Assembly: GCF_004786015.1 (NCBI RefSeq)
Contig: NZ_CP032096.1
Coordinates: 2,170,001 to 2,234,000, forward strand
From: Hydrogenovibrio crunogenus
Lineage (GTDB): Bacteria; Pseudomonadota; Gammaproteobacteria; Thiomicrospirales; Thiomicrospiraceae
Direction of reading: 5' to 3'
Length of the DNA stretch: 64,000 bases
The number at the start of each line of letters is the position of its first letter. Position 1 is the first letter of the stretch. Both the position numbers and the translations under genes were made by a program. The notes beneath the pieces are model-generated. The model made no database searches and was not told the DNA's origin. It worked only from the letters and a program-made list of their open reading frames with translations. Shown here piece by piece: positions 1 to 7,674 of this stretch.

Positions 1-332
1 AGGTCATTCAAACCCGCATGGGTGAACCTGATGAAAATGGTCGTCGTCGAGCAGAAATGGTTGAAGGATCTGAAACCATCATTGATTGCGATGCCGTCAT
101 CGTAGCGTTTGGGTTCCAGCCGAATCCGCCAGAATGGTTTAATGACTTCGACATCAACTTGACAGATTGGCGCACTGTGGTTGCAAAAGAAGAGTCTGAG
201 TTCCCTTTCCAAACCTCAAACCCTAAAATATTTGCAGGGGGCGACATGGTACGAGGTTCAAGCCTTGTCGTACACGCTATCGCAGAAGGCCGGAAAGCAG
301 CTGAAGGGATTTTGGATTACTTAGAGGTTTAG
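1..332 (+). CDS. gltD: Glutamate synthase small subunit, C-terminal part (cut by window start)
   Basis: This is the last ~110 residues of a GltD-type NADPH-dependent oxidoreductase, which feeds electrons to the large glutamate synthase subunit in ammonium assimilation. The frame is open from base 3 with no stop, so the gene begins outside the window; the first ATG at base 18 is internal. Family signatures seen are a VIVAFGFQPNP segment typical of the second nucleotide-binding domain and a C-terminal FAGGDMVRGSSLVVHAI segment, which contacts FAD in this family. The stop TAG is at 330-332 and is followed 40 bp later by a strong terminator. Only the C-terminal domain is visible, so gltD is preferred over other GltD-like oxidoreductases (for example NfnB) by sequence feel only. 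Confidence 0.88.
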   Translation, partial: VIQTRMGEPDENGRRRAEMVEGSETIIDCDAVIVAFGFQPNPPEWFNDFDINLTDWRTVVAKEESEFPFQTSNPKIFAGGDMVRGSSLVVHAIAEGRKAAEGILDYLEV

Positions 333-372
333 GTTTAATAAGTTAAATTCCAACTTTCTTTCATTCAGATAC

Positions 373-401
373 AAAAAAGGCCGTTTTAAACGGCCTTTTT
401 T
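373..401 (+). terminator. Bidirectional intrinsic terminator after gltD
   Basis: Fourteen-base arms (A-run, GGCCGTTT / AAACGGCC, T-run) are separated by one base. A T-run lies on both strands, so it can serve gltD and the convergent ccoS. Confidence 0.85.
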
Positions 402-429
402 ATTATCCCGACCTTTAAGTTTAATTCTA

Positions 430-447
430 CCCAGGCCTGGGCTTTTT
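430..447. terminator. CCAGGCCTGG-type terminator between gltD and ccoS
   Basis: A 12-bp perfect palindrome CCCAGGCCTGGG (430-441) is followed on the plus strand by C and six T. It lies in the convergent gltD/ccoS gap, so it is a second stop for gltD transcripts. The core CCAGGCCTGG (431-440) is copy 1 of ten in the window. Confidence 0.6.
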
Positions 448-455
448 TGAGTCTT

Positions 456-677
456 CTAGCTGGAGGAGTTATCTTCTTTTGATTCTGATAATTCCGTCAT
501 TTTTGAATCTGTTTCTTTTTTCTTTAACTCTTCATCGAACTCTTCATCCATAAAAATGCTATTCGCCGCACCATCAAGATCATCAAATTGACCCGACTTC
601 GCCATCCAAATAAACACCACAACCACCAAAAACCCAAAGAAGAGCATCATAGGAATTAATCCAAATACCACATCCAT
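456..677 (-). CDS. ccoS: cbb3-type cytochrome oxidase assembly protein CcoS
   Basis: A 73-residue membrane protein: one N-terminal hydrophobic helix (about residues 5-25) followed by a short segment with the aspartate-rich pattern GQFDDLDGAA, the hallmark of CcoS, then a charged, serine- and glutamate-rich tail. CcoS is needed to insert heme and copper cofactors into cbb3 oxidase. An AGGAGA ribosome site lies 8 bases before the ATG. It follows ccoI by 29 bp, making it the last gene of ccoG-ccoH-ccoI-ccoS. The acidic tail is longer than in the shortest family members, but the total length is normal. Confidence 0.9.
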   Translation of the reverse strand: MDVVFGLIPMMLFFGFLVVVVFIWMAKSGQFDDLDGAANSIFMDEEFDEELKKKETDSKMTELSESKEDNSSS

Positions 678-706
678 ACAATCTTCTCCTTTTGTTACTT
701 AGATAA

Positions 707-3193
707 TCATTCTACCGATTTTTGACGGCGTTTTGCTATGGCATTTTTACTGTAAAACGATCGTATCCGTGCCGCATTTCCAATGACTACCAAACTACTT
801 AACGGCATAGTAATTGCCGCAATCAACGGTGTTAACATCGCTGCCATTGCCAAAGGTACCAGAGTGATATTATAAATAATTGAACTGGCAATATTTTCTT
901 TTATGGTTTTGAGCGTTCGTTCGGACAAGTCAATTGCCGTATCCACCGACAGCAATTCATTATTTAACAAGACAATATCCGCACAGTCCATAGAGACATC
1001 TGTTCCAGACCCTAATGCAATACTGACATCAGCCCGCGCCATTGCCGGGGCATCATTAATACCATCTCCCACCATGGCAACCATTTGACCGTCTTTTTGC
1101 AAAGTTTGAATCGCGAGGTGTTTTTGTTCAGGTAAAACCTCTGCCTGCAACGCCATGCCCCCTAATCGTTCTGCCACCGTTTCTGCGACCAACTGACGAT
1201 CCCCACTCAACAGAGTGACTTTCTTACCTCGCTGCTTAAGACGTTGAATCATCTCGACTGCATCGTCTCGTATCTCATCTTCTAAGAACAAAATCGCCAC
1301 AATACGGTTGTTTTGAGCCACCCATACACTGGTTTGCCCCAGCTGAGCTTTCTCCGCTTCCAATGCTCGTAGTTGCTCAGGTATGGCTAACTCAAACCCT
1401 TCTAACCATTGCGATGTACCGATCTGATAATGTTTACCTTGTACTTTCGCTTCCACCCCTTTTCCAGGATGCGCTTGAAAATAGGTCGTCTTCATATCCA
1501 ACGTTTTGAACTCAGGGTGCTGCGCTTGTAAGCTTTGTACAATTGCTTTTCCTAGAGAATGCTCAGAATGAAACTCAACTTTAACCAAATCTTTCAGCAG
1601 TTCATATTCACTTTCAATGTCATAAAAATTGTAATCTTTCAGCTGCATCTGACCTTTGGTCAAAGTACCGGTCTTATCAAATACAAAATGATCAATACTG
1701 TTCAAAACTTCCAACACAGCACCATTCTTAATCAGGATGCCATTTTGTGCTGAAACTCCCGAAGCAACGGCTGTTGCCATTGGTGTTGCTAAACCAAAAG
1801 CACAAGGACAGGTAATAATTAATACAGAAGTCGCAGCAATCATGGCTGTTTCTAAATCTGCATTAACAATCCAATAAACAAAACTCAAAGTTGCCAATGC
1901 AATCACAACTGATACAAACCAAGGCATAATTTTCTCAGCTGTACATTGAATCGGAGCCTTGGAACCTTGCGCATCTTCCACCATATGGACGATTTTCCCT
2001 AACATGGTGTCCTGTAGGATTGAAGTCACTTTGATAAACAGCGCGCCATCGAGATTCAAAGTTCCTGCTGAAACATGAGATCCTACCGTTTTAAAAACTT
2101 CTCGAGATTCACCACTCAACATAGATTCATTAACATTTCCAATGCCTTCAACCACCTCTCCATCTACCGGCACTTGGTCACCAGGCTTTACTAACACCAC
2201 ATCATTCGCTTGCAGTTTTCTGACTGGAACTATTTCTATGCCATTTTCAGTTTTTAACCGAGCGACTTTTGGTTGCAGATCCATAAGCCGTCGGGTTGAA
2301 TCAATGGCTTTGTTTTTGGAAATAGCTTCTAGGTAACGTCCAATCAACAATAGAAACATAAAGTCGATCATCGTGTCATAGTAGACATTGCCGGGATGCA
2401 GAGGATCAATTGTGACCCAGAATGAATAGAAGTACGTGGTTAAAATCCCCAATGAAATGGAGACATCCATTCCTACCGAACGGGCTTTTAGAGAAGTGAT
2501 TGCACCTGCTAAAAATGGCTTTCCAGAATAAGCCAGGGTAATTGTTGCAATGATAAACTCGATCCAGTGAAAGTAATGTCTAAATTCTGTATCTTCGTCG
2601 GCCCCTGCATAAAGCGCTACCGAAAACCACATGACATTCATCATCGCAAACCCGGCAAATCCTAACCGGTAAAGCAAGTCACGATTGGCTTTGCGGAAGG
2701 CTTCTTCACTGCTAGACGCATCATAAGGGGTTGCGTCATACCCAACGCGGTTTAACTCTTGAATGATTTGTGACAGCTTGATCTGGTCATTATCCCAACG
2801 TAGCTTGATTTGCTTATTGGTAAAATTCACTTTTGCCATCTGCACGCCATCCAACTTCGCCAGCGTATGCTCGATAAGCCAAATACAGGCAGCGCAATGA
2901 ATCGCTTCAGAAATCAAAGTAATTTCGCGTTTCTGATCCAGCCCTCCCACATATTGTGACTGAACTTCATCATAGTCAAAAAATTCAATATCTTTGTTAG
3001 GAGGTGGAGGAGGCGAAAAAAGCTCCCCTTCAGGCGTTCTTCGATAGAAGCTTTCAAGCCCTGCTTCATGGATGGCGTCACAAACGCCAGCACAGCCATG
3101 ACAGCAAAATTCTCGCTCGACTTGATTGATTTTACGCAGAACCAAGGCACCTTGATTAATGCCTTGACCGCAGTGGTAACAGGATGGATTCAT
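707..3193 (-). CDS. ccoI: Copper-translocating P-type ATPase CcoI (FixI)
   Basis: An 828-residue P1B-type ATPase that delivers copper for cbb3 oxidase assembly. In order: an N-terminal cysteine cluster (C5, C8, C30, C31, C34, C38), a heavy-metal-associated domain with CAAC at 100-103, membrane helices, the transmembrane metal site C462-P-C464, the phosphorylation motif DKTGTLT beginning at D506, and the GDGINDAPA hinge motif near residue 700. The N-terminal cysteine-rich extension is characteristic of the CcoI/FixI branch rather than general CopA exporters. It lies directly behind ccoH (13 bp) and ahead of ccoS. In this family the pump moves copper outward to periplasmic assembly factors, so the role is cofactor supply rather than detoxification. 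Confidence 0.95.
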   Translation of the reverse strand: MNPSCYHCGQGINQGALVLRKINQVEREFCCHGCAGVCDAIHEAGLESFYRRTPEGELFSPPPPPNKDIEFFDYDEVQSQYVGGLDQKREITLISEAIHCAACIWLIEHTLAKLDGVQMAKVNFTNKQIKLRWDNDQIKLSQIIQELNRVGYDATPYDASSSEEAFRKANRDLLYRLGFAGFAMMNVMWFSVALYAGADEDTEFRHYFHWIEFIIATITLAYSGKPFLAGAITSLKARSVGMDVSISLGILTTYFYSFWVTIDPLHPGNVYYDTMIDFMFLLLIGRYLEAISKNKAIDSTRRLMDLQPKVARLKTENGIEIVPVRKLQANDVVLVKPGDQVPVDGEVVEGIGNVNESMLSGESREVFKTVGSHVSAGTLNLDGALFIKVTSILQDTMLGKIVHMVEDAQGSKAPIQCTAEKIMPWFVSVVIALATLSFVYWIVNADLETAMIAATSVLIITCPCAFGLATPMATAVASGVSAQNGILIKNGAVLEVLNSIDHFVFDKTGTLTKGQMQLKDYNFYDIESEYELLKDLVKVEFHSEHSLGKAIVQSLQAQHPEFKTLDMKTTYFQAHPGKGVEAKVQGKHYQIGTSQWLEGFELAIPEQLRALEAEKAQLGQTSVWVAQNNRIVAILFLEDEIRDDAVEMIQRLKQRGKKVTLLSGDRQLVAETVAERLGGMALQAEVLPEQKHLAIQTLQKDGQMVAMVGDGINDAPAMARADVSIALGSGTDVSMDCADIVLLNNELLSVDTAIDLSERTLKTIKENIASSIIYNITLVPLAMAAMLTPLIAAITMPLSSLVVIGNAARIRSFYSKNAIAKRRQKSVE

Positions 3194-3206
3194 AATGATT
3201 ATTTGC

Positions 3207-3767
3207 CTAGGAGGCGTCTTGAACCATAATGGAGCGACCTAAATTAAAAACTTCTTCTCCTTTCGTCACTTCCATGACTAGGTCATACTTACCTTTCAAG
3301 GGCAGGTTCAATGTCCCTTGATATGTCCCTGTTTGACCTGTTGACTGAAGCACTAACTGACCGTCGTATTTTTTATTAGAAGGACGATAGTAATATAATA
3401 CAGCGCTATCAACATCAAATTCTTGACCGTTTTTATCCAGCACCTTAACAGTGACGACCTGATCAGAGCCTTCTTTTAACAGCGGCAGATCAATATTAAA
3501 CTGCCAACCAAGGTCTTCCATATGCTTTCTTTTTGCAATAATCGCACCCATGTTTTTTCCTTTCTCGTAAAAGTCAGGAATTGTCAGGCCGGGTGACGTC
3601 ACAATCGCCATACTGACCATAAAGAAATTAACAGTCAATACGACGGTAAGAATTAAGAACCACCCGATTACAAAAGGATTCTTCCAAGCGACGCTCCAGT
3701 CACGCTTATCTTTTTTAGCAGATGGTTTTGTTTGTTCTTCAAGATTTTCCAAGGATTTTTCCTCCAT
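3207..3767 (-). CDS. ccoH: FixH/CcoH family cbb3 oxidase assembly protein
   Basis: About 186 residues: a charged cytoplasmic N-terminus, one membrane helix (around residues 32-54), then a periplasmic domain of FixH type with a conserved PDFYEKGKN-like segment just after the membrane. CcoH is required for assembly and stability of cbb3 oxidase and works with CcoG and CcoI, its neighbours here. The start is ambiguous. The ATG at 3767 abuts the T-run of a terminator-like hairpin and has only a weak CAGGG site. A TTG at 3752 is preceded by a perfect GGAGG eight bases upstream and would give 181 residues. Confidence 0.88.
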   Translation of the reverse strand: MEEKSLENLEEQTKPSAKKDKRDWSVAWKNPFVIGWFLILTVVLTVNFFMVSMAIVTSPGLTIPDFYEKGKNMGAIIAKRKHMEDLGWQFNIDLPLLKEGSDQVVTVKVLDKNGQEFDVDSAVLYYYRPSNKKYDGQLVLQSTGQTGTYQGTLNLPLKGKYDLVMEVTKGEEVFNLGRSIMVQDAS

Positions 3768-3790
3768 AAAAAAGGCCCTGTTAAGAGCCT
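3768..3790 (-). terminator. Terminator- or attenuator-like hairpin between ccoG and ccoH
   Basis: On the minus strand an imperfect stem, AGGCTC..GGGCCT around a TTAACA loop, is followed by six T that run straight into the ccoH ATG. It would either reduce transcription into ccoHIS or sequester the upstream ribosome site. Confidence 0.45.
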
Positions 3791-3842
3791 AATTATACCT
3801 GAACTTCAGGCGCGACGACATCAGTAGTTTATTGAAATAGGC

Positions 3843-5312
3843 TTAACGCATTTTTGGCCCTATAAACATACTGTCGTAAGTTTCCTTGATATTAGGGTTA
3901 TTTAAATCCTGTACTTTTATCTGGATCGGTGTATTGGAGCTGGTCAAATCTTTCTTCGGTATTTTAACCAGCAGTGTTGCCGTCCCAACATTGCCTGGCG
4001 CAACATGAATCACTTTATCAACTATATATATTAAGCTATCAGGACCAGTTACAGTTATTTTTGCCGCAATAGGCTCATTACTTTTATCGACCACTTTGAC
4101 ATAGTATTTGTTCTGAATGGTACGGTCGCTCATTTGTACAAACAAAGGAGCTCTCTCATGTAGTACCTTTACATCAATAGGAGACATCGTTGCTAATCCC
4201 CAAATCATCGCTGCTGCAGCAAATGTCATAATGGATGTATAAACCAAAACACGCGGACGCTTATAAAATGGAACAAAAGCCTTACCTGCAAACTCAGCCA
4301 GTGAAGCATATCGAATCAACCCTTTTGGCTTTTTAATCTTTTCCATCACCGAGTCACATGCGTCAATACAAAGACCACAAGTAATACAACCGAACTGCTG
4401 CCCTTTTCGAATATCCACCCCTGTAGGACACACAGCCACACACAAATTACAGTCGATACAATCTCCTAGTTCTGGCGCTTCTTCCCCTGGTTTTGGACGT
4501 TTCATACGACCTCTAGGTTCTCCACGATCAATGTCATAAGTTGGCACAACTGTTTCAGTATCAATCATGGCCCCTTGAATACGGGCATAAGGACAAAAAC
4601 CAATACATACTTGTTCACGCATAAAACCTGCGAAGAAAAAGGTCGCCGCAGCAAGTCCTAAAATGATAGTGGTTTCTGTAACGGTCCAATCCAAAGTAAA
4701 CAGTCTTTCCCATAATCCAAACACTGGATCAAAATAGGCAACAAAACTAAACCCTGTCATAAACCCGATGATGCCCCATAAAATCCATTTTGGAATTTTC
4801 TTTTGAAGCTTACTGATGCTTAGCGGTGCTTGATCAAGCTTAACTCGCTTGTTAGGCAAACCTTCTATTTTTTCCTCTATCCAAGTAAACACATCCACCC
4901 AAACTGTGTGGAAACAAGCATAACCACACCATAGCCTTCCAGCGATCGCGGTTGTTGCAGCAAGCAATAATGCAAAGAAAAGCAAAATCATTGCAAGAAT
5001 CCAGATATCCTGAGGTAAAACGGTAATACCGAAAAAATGAAACTGACGATTCGCTAAATCGAACAAAATGGCTTGACGGTCATCCCAACGTAGATAGGGC
5101 CCAATAAATAAGGATAACCACATTGCAGCGACCAGCCACTTAATGGTTCTAAAAGTTCCGCTCATTCGTTTCGCGTGAACCGTTCCTTCTGTATGAACTG
5201 TTAATAATTCGACACCAATATGCTGTAGGTTTTTATTTGAGGTATCCATGTCATCCAGTAAAGACTTGGTTTGTGAGCTATTGGTATATTCTGTTTTATT
5301 TTCTTCTGACAT
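3843..5312 (-). CDS. ccoG: cbb3 oxidase accessory protein CcoG (RdxA/FixG polyferredoxin)
   Basis: A 489-residue membrane iron-sulfur protein. It has several N-terminal helices, a CGYACFH motif and a CIGFCPY motif within the membrane part, then two CxxCxxCxxxCP-type 4Fe-4S motifs (CIDCNLCVAVCP and CITCGLCIDAC), a further helix and a C-terminal immunoglobulin-like periplasmic domain (FixG_C). CcoG has been linked to reduction of Cu(II) before copper delivery to cbb3 oxidase. ATG at 5312 is chosen because AAGGA lies seven bases upstream; a GTG codon just before it is also in frame. The gene has its own upstream region with a large AT-only inverted repeat and sits behind the terminator of the structural operon. 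Confidence 0.94.
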   Translation of the reverse strand: MSEENKTEYTNSSQTKSLLDDMDTSNKNLQHIGVELLTVHTEGTVHAKRMSGTFRTIKWLVAAMWLSLFIGPYLRWDDRQAILFDLANRQFHFFGITVLPQDIWILAMILLFFALLLAATTAIAGRLWCGYACFHTVWVDVFTWIEEKIEGLPNKRVKLDQAPLSISKLQKKIPKWILWGIIGFMTGFSFVAYFDPVFGLWERLFTLDWTVTETTIILGLAAATFFFAGFMREQVCIGFCPYARIQGAMIDTETVVPTYDIDRGEPRGRMKRPKPGEEAPELGDCIDCNLCVAVCPTGVDIRKGQQFGCITCGLCIDACDSVMEKIKKPKGLIRYASLAEFAGKAFVPFYKRPRVLVYTSIMTFAAAAMIWGLATMSPIDVKVLHERAPLFVQMSDRTIQNKYYVKVVDKSNEPIAAKITVTGPDSLIYIVDKVIHVAPGNVGTATLLVKIPKKDLTSSNTPIQIKVQDLNNPNIKETYDSMFIGPKMR

Positions 5313-5351
5313 CACTTAATCCTTAGTCGTCATCATGCGCTGGATAGATTC

Positions 5352-5392
5352 TATAAAAAATATTACTTCAGGCATAAATAATATTTTTTATA
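5352..5392. promoter_or_regulatory. 14-bp AT-only inverted repeat upstream of ccoG
   Basis: Perfect arms 5352-5365 and 5379-5392, composed only of A and T, flank a 13-base spacer. It lies 40 bp before the ccoG ATG, where an operator or promoter element is expected. Function unknown. Confidence 0.4.
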
Positions 5393-5406
5393 CTCTCTAA
5401 TAAACG

Positions 5407-5434
5407 AAAAAAGGCCTAATAATATTAGGCCTTT
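5407..5434 (-). terminator. Terminator of the ccoNOQP operon
   Basis: Read on the minus strand, AAAGGCCTAATA / TATTAGGCCTTT arms (5410-5421, 5423-5434) are followed by a run of T. It separates the structural oxidase genes plus the 45-residue ORF from ccoG. Confidence 0.8.
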
Positions 5435-5462
5435 AATTAATTGGGTTACTTAACACTTCGCG

Positions 5463-5600
5463 TTAAGAATCCTTTTCATCTTTTTCCAGTCCTTCAATGC
5501 CTCGTGTTGCTTTCCAAGCAAAACCAATCAAGGCAACGATTGAAAAAACCACAGCAGCAATAGAACCCCATAAAACCCAGTCACTATTTAAATCATTCAT
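5463..5600 (-). CDS. Small single-helix membrane protein behind ccoP
   Basis: An intact 45-codon ORF starts with ATG at 5600 and has a GGAGA ribosome site seven bases upstream. The protein begins MNDLNSDWVLW, has one hydrophobic helix of about 18-20 residues (roughly 10-29), a basic AWKATRG edge and a charged tail ending EKDEKDS. By charge, the N-terminus would be periplasmic and the tail cytoplasmic. It is cotranscribed with ccoNOQP, lying 68 bp after ccoP and just before the operon terminator. I do not recognise a named family. It resembles in size and topology the extra single-helix subunits of oxidases, such as CcoQ or the CcoM subunit of Pseudomonas stutzeri cbb3, but this is inference from position and shape. 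Confidence 0.72.
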   Translation of the reverse strand: MNDLNSDWVLWGSIAAVVFSIVALIGFAWKATRGIEGLEKDEKDS

Positions 5601-5636
5601 TTCTGTCTCCTTATTGACATCAATCAATCTACTATG

Positions 5637-5666
5637 GATAAAGAGGGCAAAACTGCCCTCTTTATC
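5637..5666 (-). other. 13-bp perfect hairpin just behind ccoP
   Basis: Arms 5637-5649 and 5654-5666 (GATAAAGAGGGCA / complement) with a 4-base loop lie 2 bases after the ccoP stop. On the minus strand no T-run follows, so an intercistronic RNA-stabilising or partial terminator hairpin is more likely than a full stop. Confidence 0.6.
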
Positions 5667-5668
5667 TT

Positions 5669-6568
5669 TTACTGACCGCCACCAAGTGAATAAACATAAA
5701 CTGCTAAACGCTTAATGTTAACTTCTGGATCGGGTAAACGCTCTTTAAAGGCTGGCATAACTGCTTTACGAGTATTCTCTGTTAACTCGCCACCTTTTTT
5801 AACATTCACACCATAAGTAATGGTTTTGATGACTTCATCTCGATCACCACTGAAACGCCATACACCATCGGTTAGGTTCGTTGCACCAGCAGGTGCCAAT
5901 GGCTTACCAGCCGGACCATGACATGCTAAACACATCCCTTTGGTATAAACGGCTTTTCCAGCTGCATATTTTGGTTGATCCGCATTCCCTTCACTTAAAG
6001 CGATGACATAGTCAGCAACCTGTCCGATCTCTTCATCAGATAGGTTACCCATCATCCCTCTAGCAGGCATGTTACCAACACGTCCGTTTGAAATCGATGC
6101 TTTGATTTGAGCTGGCTTACCACCCCACAACCAATCATCATCAGCTAGCACTGGAAAGTTAGGATTTCCTTGTCCACCTGCTCCGTGACATGCTGCACAG
6201 TAATCACCGAACAACACTTTAGACGTTTTAACCGCATAGGTTTTCAATTCATCATTTTTAAGAATCTCATCGACAGACAAGGCTGCTAACTGCTCTTCTT
6301 GTTCTGCAAATTTTGCTTTACGCCAATTTTCCAGAACCGCTTTGTCTTCTTTATACTCTTCAATCTGTGTCCAACCAGCCAGACCTTCAAAGTGAGAATC
6401 TTTTAATGGAATTGTTGGGTAGTACAATGCATAAAAAACCATCATGACAAACCCAGCATACAAAGACAACATCCACCATAGTGGAGGTGGGTTATCTAAT
6501 TCACGAATATCTTCATCCCAAATGTGACCAGTGTTCCCTTCATCTGGCCAAGGATTATTATGTGCCAT
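5669..6568 (-). CDS. ccoP: cbb3-type cytochrome c oxidase diheme subunit III
   Basis: A 299-residue membrane-anchored diheme cytochrome c. The N-terminal region has one clear helix (around residues 33-52), then two cytochrome c domains with heme motifs C124-AA-CH128 and C213-LA-CH217, each with later methionine candidates for axial ligation (GNMPARGMMG and VMPAF). CcoP accepts electrons from soluble cytochromes and passes them to CcoO and the CcoN active site. GAGGAG precedes the ATG. It is the fourth structural gene of the operon, 21 bp behind ccoQ. Confidence 0.96.
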   Translation of the reverse strand: MAHNNPWPDEGNTGHIWDEDIRELDNPPPLWWMLSLYAGFVMMVFYALYYPTIPLKDSHFEGLAGWTQIEEYKEDKAVLENWRKAKFAEQEEQLAALSVDEILKNDELKTYAVKTSKVLFGDYCAACHGAGGQGNPNFPVLADDDWLWGGKPAQIKASISNGRVGNMPARGMMGNLSDEEIGQVADYVIALSEGNADQPKYAAGKAVYTKGMCLACHGPAGKPLAPAGATNLTDGVWRFSGDRDEVIKTITYGVNVKKGGELTENTRKAVMPAFKERLPDPEVNIKRLAVYVYSLGGGQ

Positions 6569-6589
6569 ATTTATTCTCCTCAGAATAAT

Positions 6590-6772
6590 TTAATCTTCAT
6601 CTAGTATTTTGAATTTTTCCTGCTCTAATTCTTTCTTTTTGCTAGGACGCAGCGTTCTAGCAAAGGTATAGAGCATGCCAAAAAACACGACAACCGTTAT
6701 AATTAGGCCAGCCCAGTCCGAGCCTGTCATTGCTGACCAATCGGTATCAAGGTAGGCTTCAAGATTACTCAC
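6590..6772 (-). CDS. ccoQ: cbb3-type oxidase small subunit CcoQ
   Basis: A 60-residue single-helix protein (helix about residues 20-39, followed by [15 protein letters not shown]). It matches the CcoQ pattern of a short membrane span followed by a basic charged tail; in other species CcoQ stabilises the oxidase complex. The start is a GTG that overlaps the end of ccoO by 8 bases, so translation is probably coupled. No independent ribosome site of quality is visible. Position between ccoO and ccoP is the canonical ccoNOQP order. Confidence 0.9.
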   Translation of the reverse strand: MSNLEAYLDTDWSAMTGSDWAGLIITVVVFFGMLYTFARTLRPSKKKELEQEKFKILDED

Positions 6773-7595
6773 GGTAAGACTTACTATCGTCTAATTTAAC
6801 CATGGTGCCTAACACCTGAAGGTATGCAACCATCGCATCCATCTCGGTATACCCTTCAATCGCTTTATTGGCATTTTCAATTTCTTCATCCGTATATGGC
6901 ACACCTAATGTACGCATTACAGAAAGACGCTTTGTCATATCACGCTTTGTTCCAAAGAAATCTTCTGTAATCGGATTTTCTGCCAGCCAAGGATAAGCAG
7001 GCATTACTGACTCCGGAACCATATCCTGAGGACGTAATAAATGCATAACATGCCATTCATCCGAATACTTGCCACCCAAACGCGCTAGATCAGGCCCTGT
7101 ACGTTTTGAACCCCATTGCATAGGGTGGTCATACATTGACTCTGTCGCCAATGAGAAGTGACCATAACGTTCACGCTCATCACGGAATGGACGAATCATT
7201 TGTGAGTGACAAATATAACAACCTTCTCGCAAATAGATATCTCTACCCGCTAACTCAAGTGGTGTATATGGACGGACACCGTCACCGGCTTTCCAATCTG
7301 CAATCACCCAGTTACCGTTGCGATCTTGTTTATATAATGCTTTATCAGATACTAACTTTCCATCAGCATCTTGTGTAAAGGTACGCTCCCAAACTAACTC
7401 AGGGAATTTCTCGTTCTTTACGTTACCGTATTTATCGGTTTTTTCAGTATAGTCCACTGTTTCTTTTAGATAAAACAATGGGACGATTTCTACAATACCC
7501 GCAATTGAAACGGCTAGTGCAGTTGCCATGAACAGCCCGAAGATATTTCTCTCCAGACGTTCCTGTAAATTTTTAGGTTCTTGATTATCTGACAT
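6765..7595 (-). CDS. ccoO: cbb3-type cytochrome c oxidase monoheme subunit II
   Basis: A 276-residue membrane-anchored monoheme cytochrome c, with an N-terminal helix around residues 17-40 and the heme motif C126-YI-CH130 in the typical CcoO context [18 protein letters not shown]. The C-terminal part contains the family's [14 protein letters not shown] segment with axial methionine candidates. ATG at 7595 is chosen because GAGGAG lies 10 bases upstream; an in-frame TTG at 7613 lies within that ribosome site and cannot be the start. It passes electrons from CcoP to CcoN. Confidence 0.96.
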   Translation of the reverse strand: MSDNQEPKNLQERLERNIFGLFMATALAVSIAGIVEIVPLFYLKETVDYTEKTDKYGNVKNEKFPELVWERTFTQDADGKLVSDKALYKQDRNGNWVIADWKAGDGVRPYTPLELAGRDIYLREGCYICHSQMIRPFRDERERYGHFSLATESMYDHPMQWGSKRTGPDLARLGGKYSDEWHVMHLLRPQDMVPESVMPAYPWLAENPITEDFFGTKRDMTKRLSVMRTLGVPYTDEEIENANKAIEGYTEMDAMVAYLQVLGTMVKLDDSKSYRE

Positions 7596-7674
7596 GAGTC
7601 TATTGCTCCTCAACTCATAATTTCAAAGTTTGCGACAGGACACTATCAACTGCCGCAATTCGATTGATACAGGA

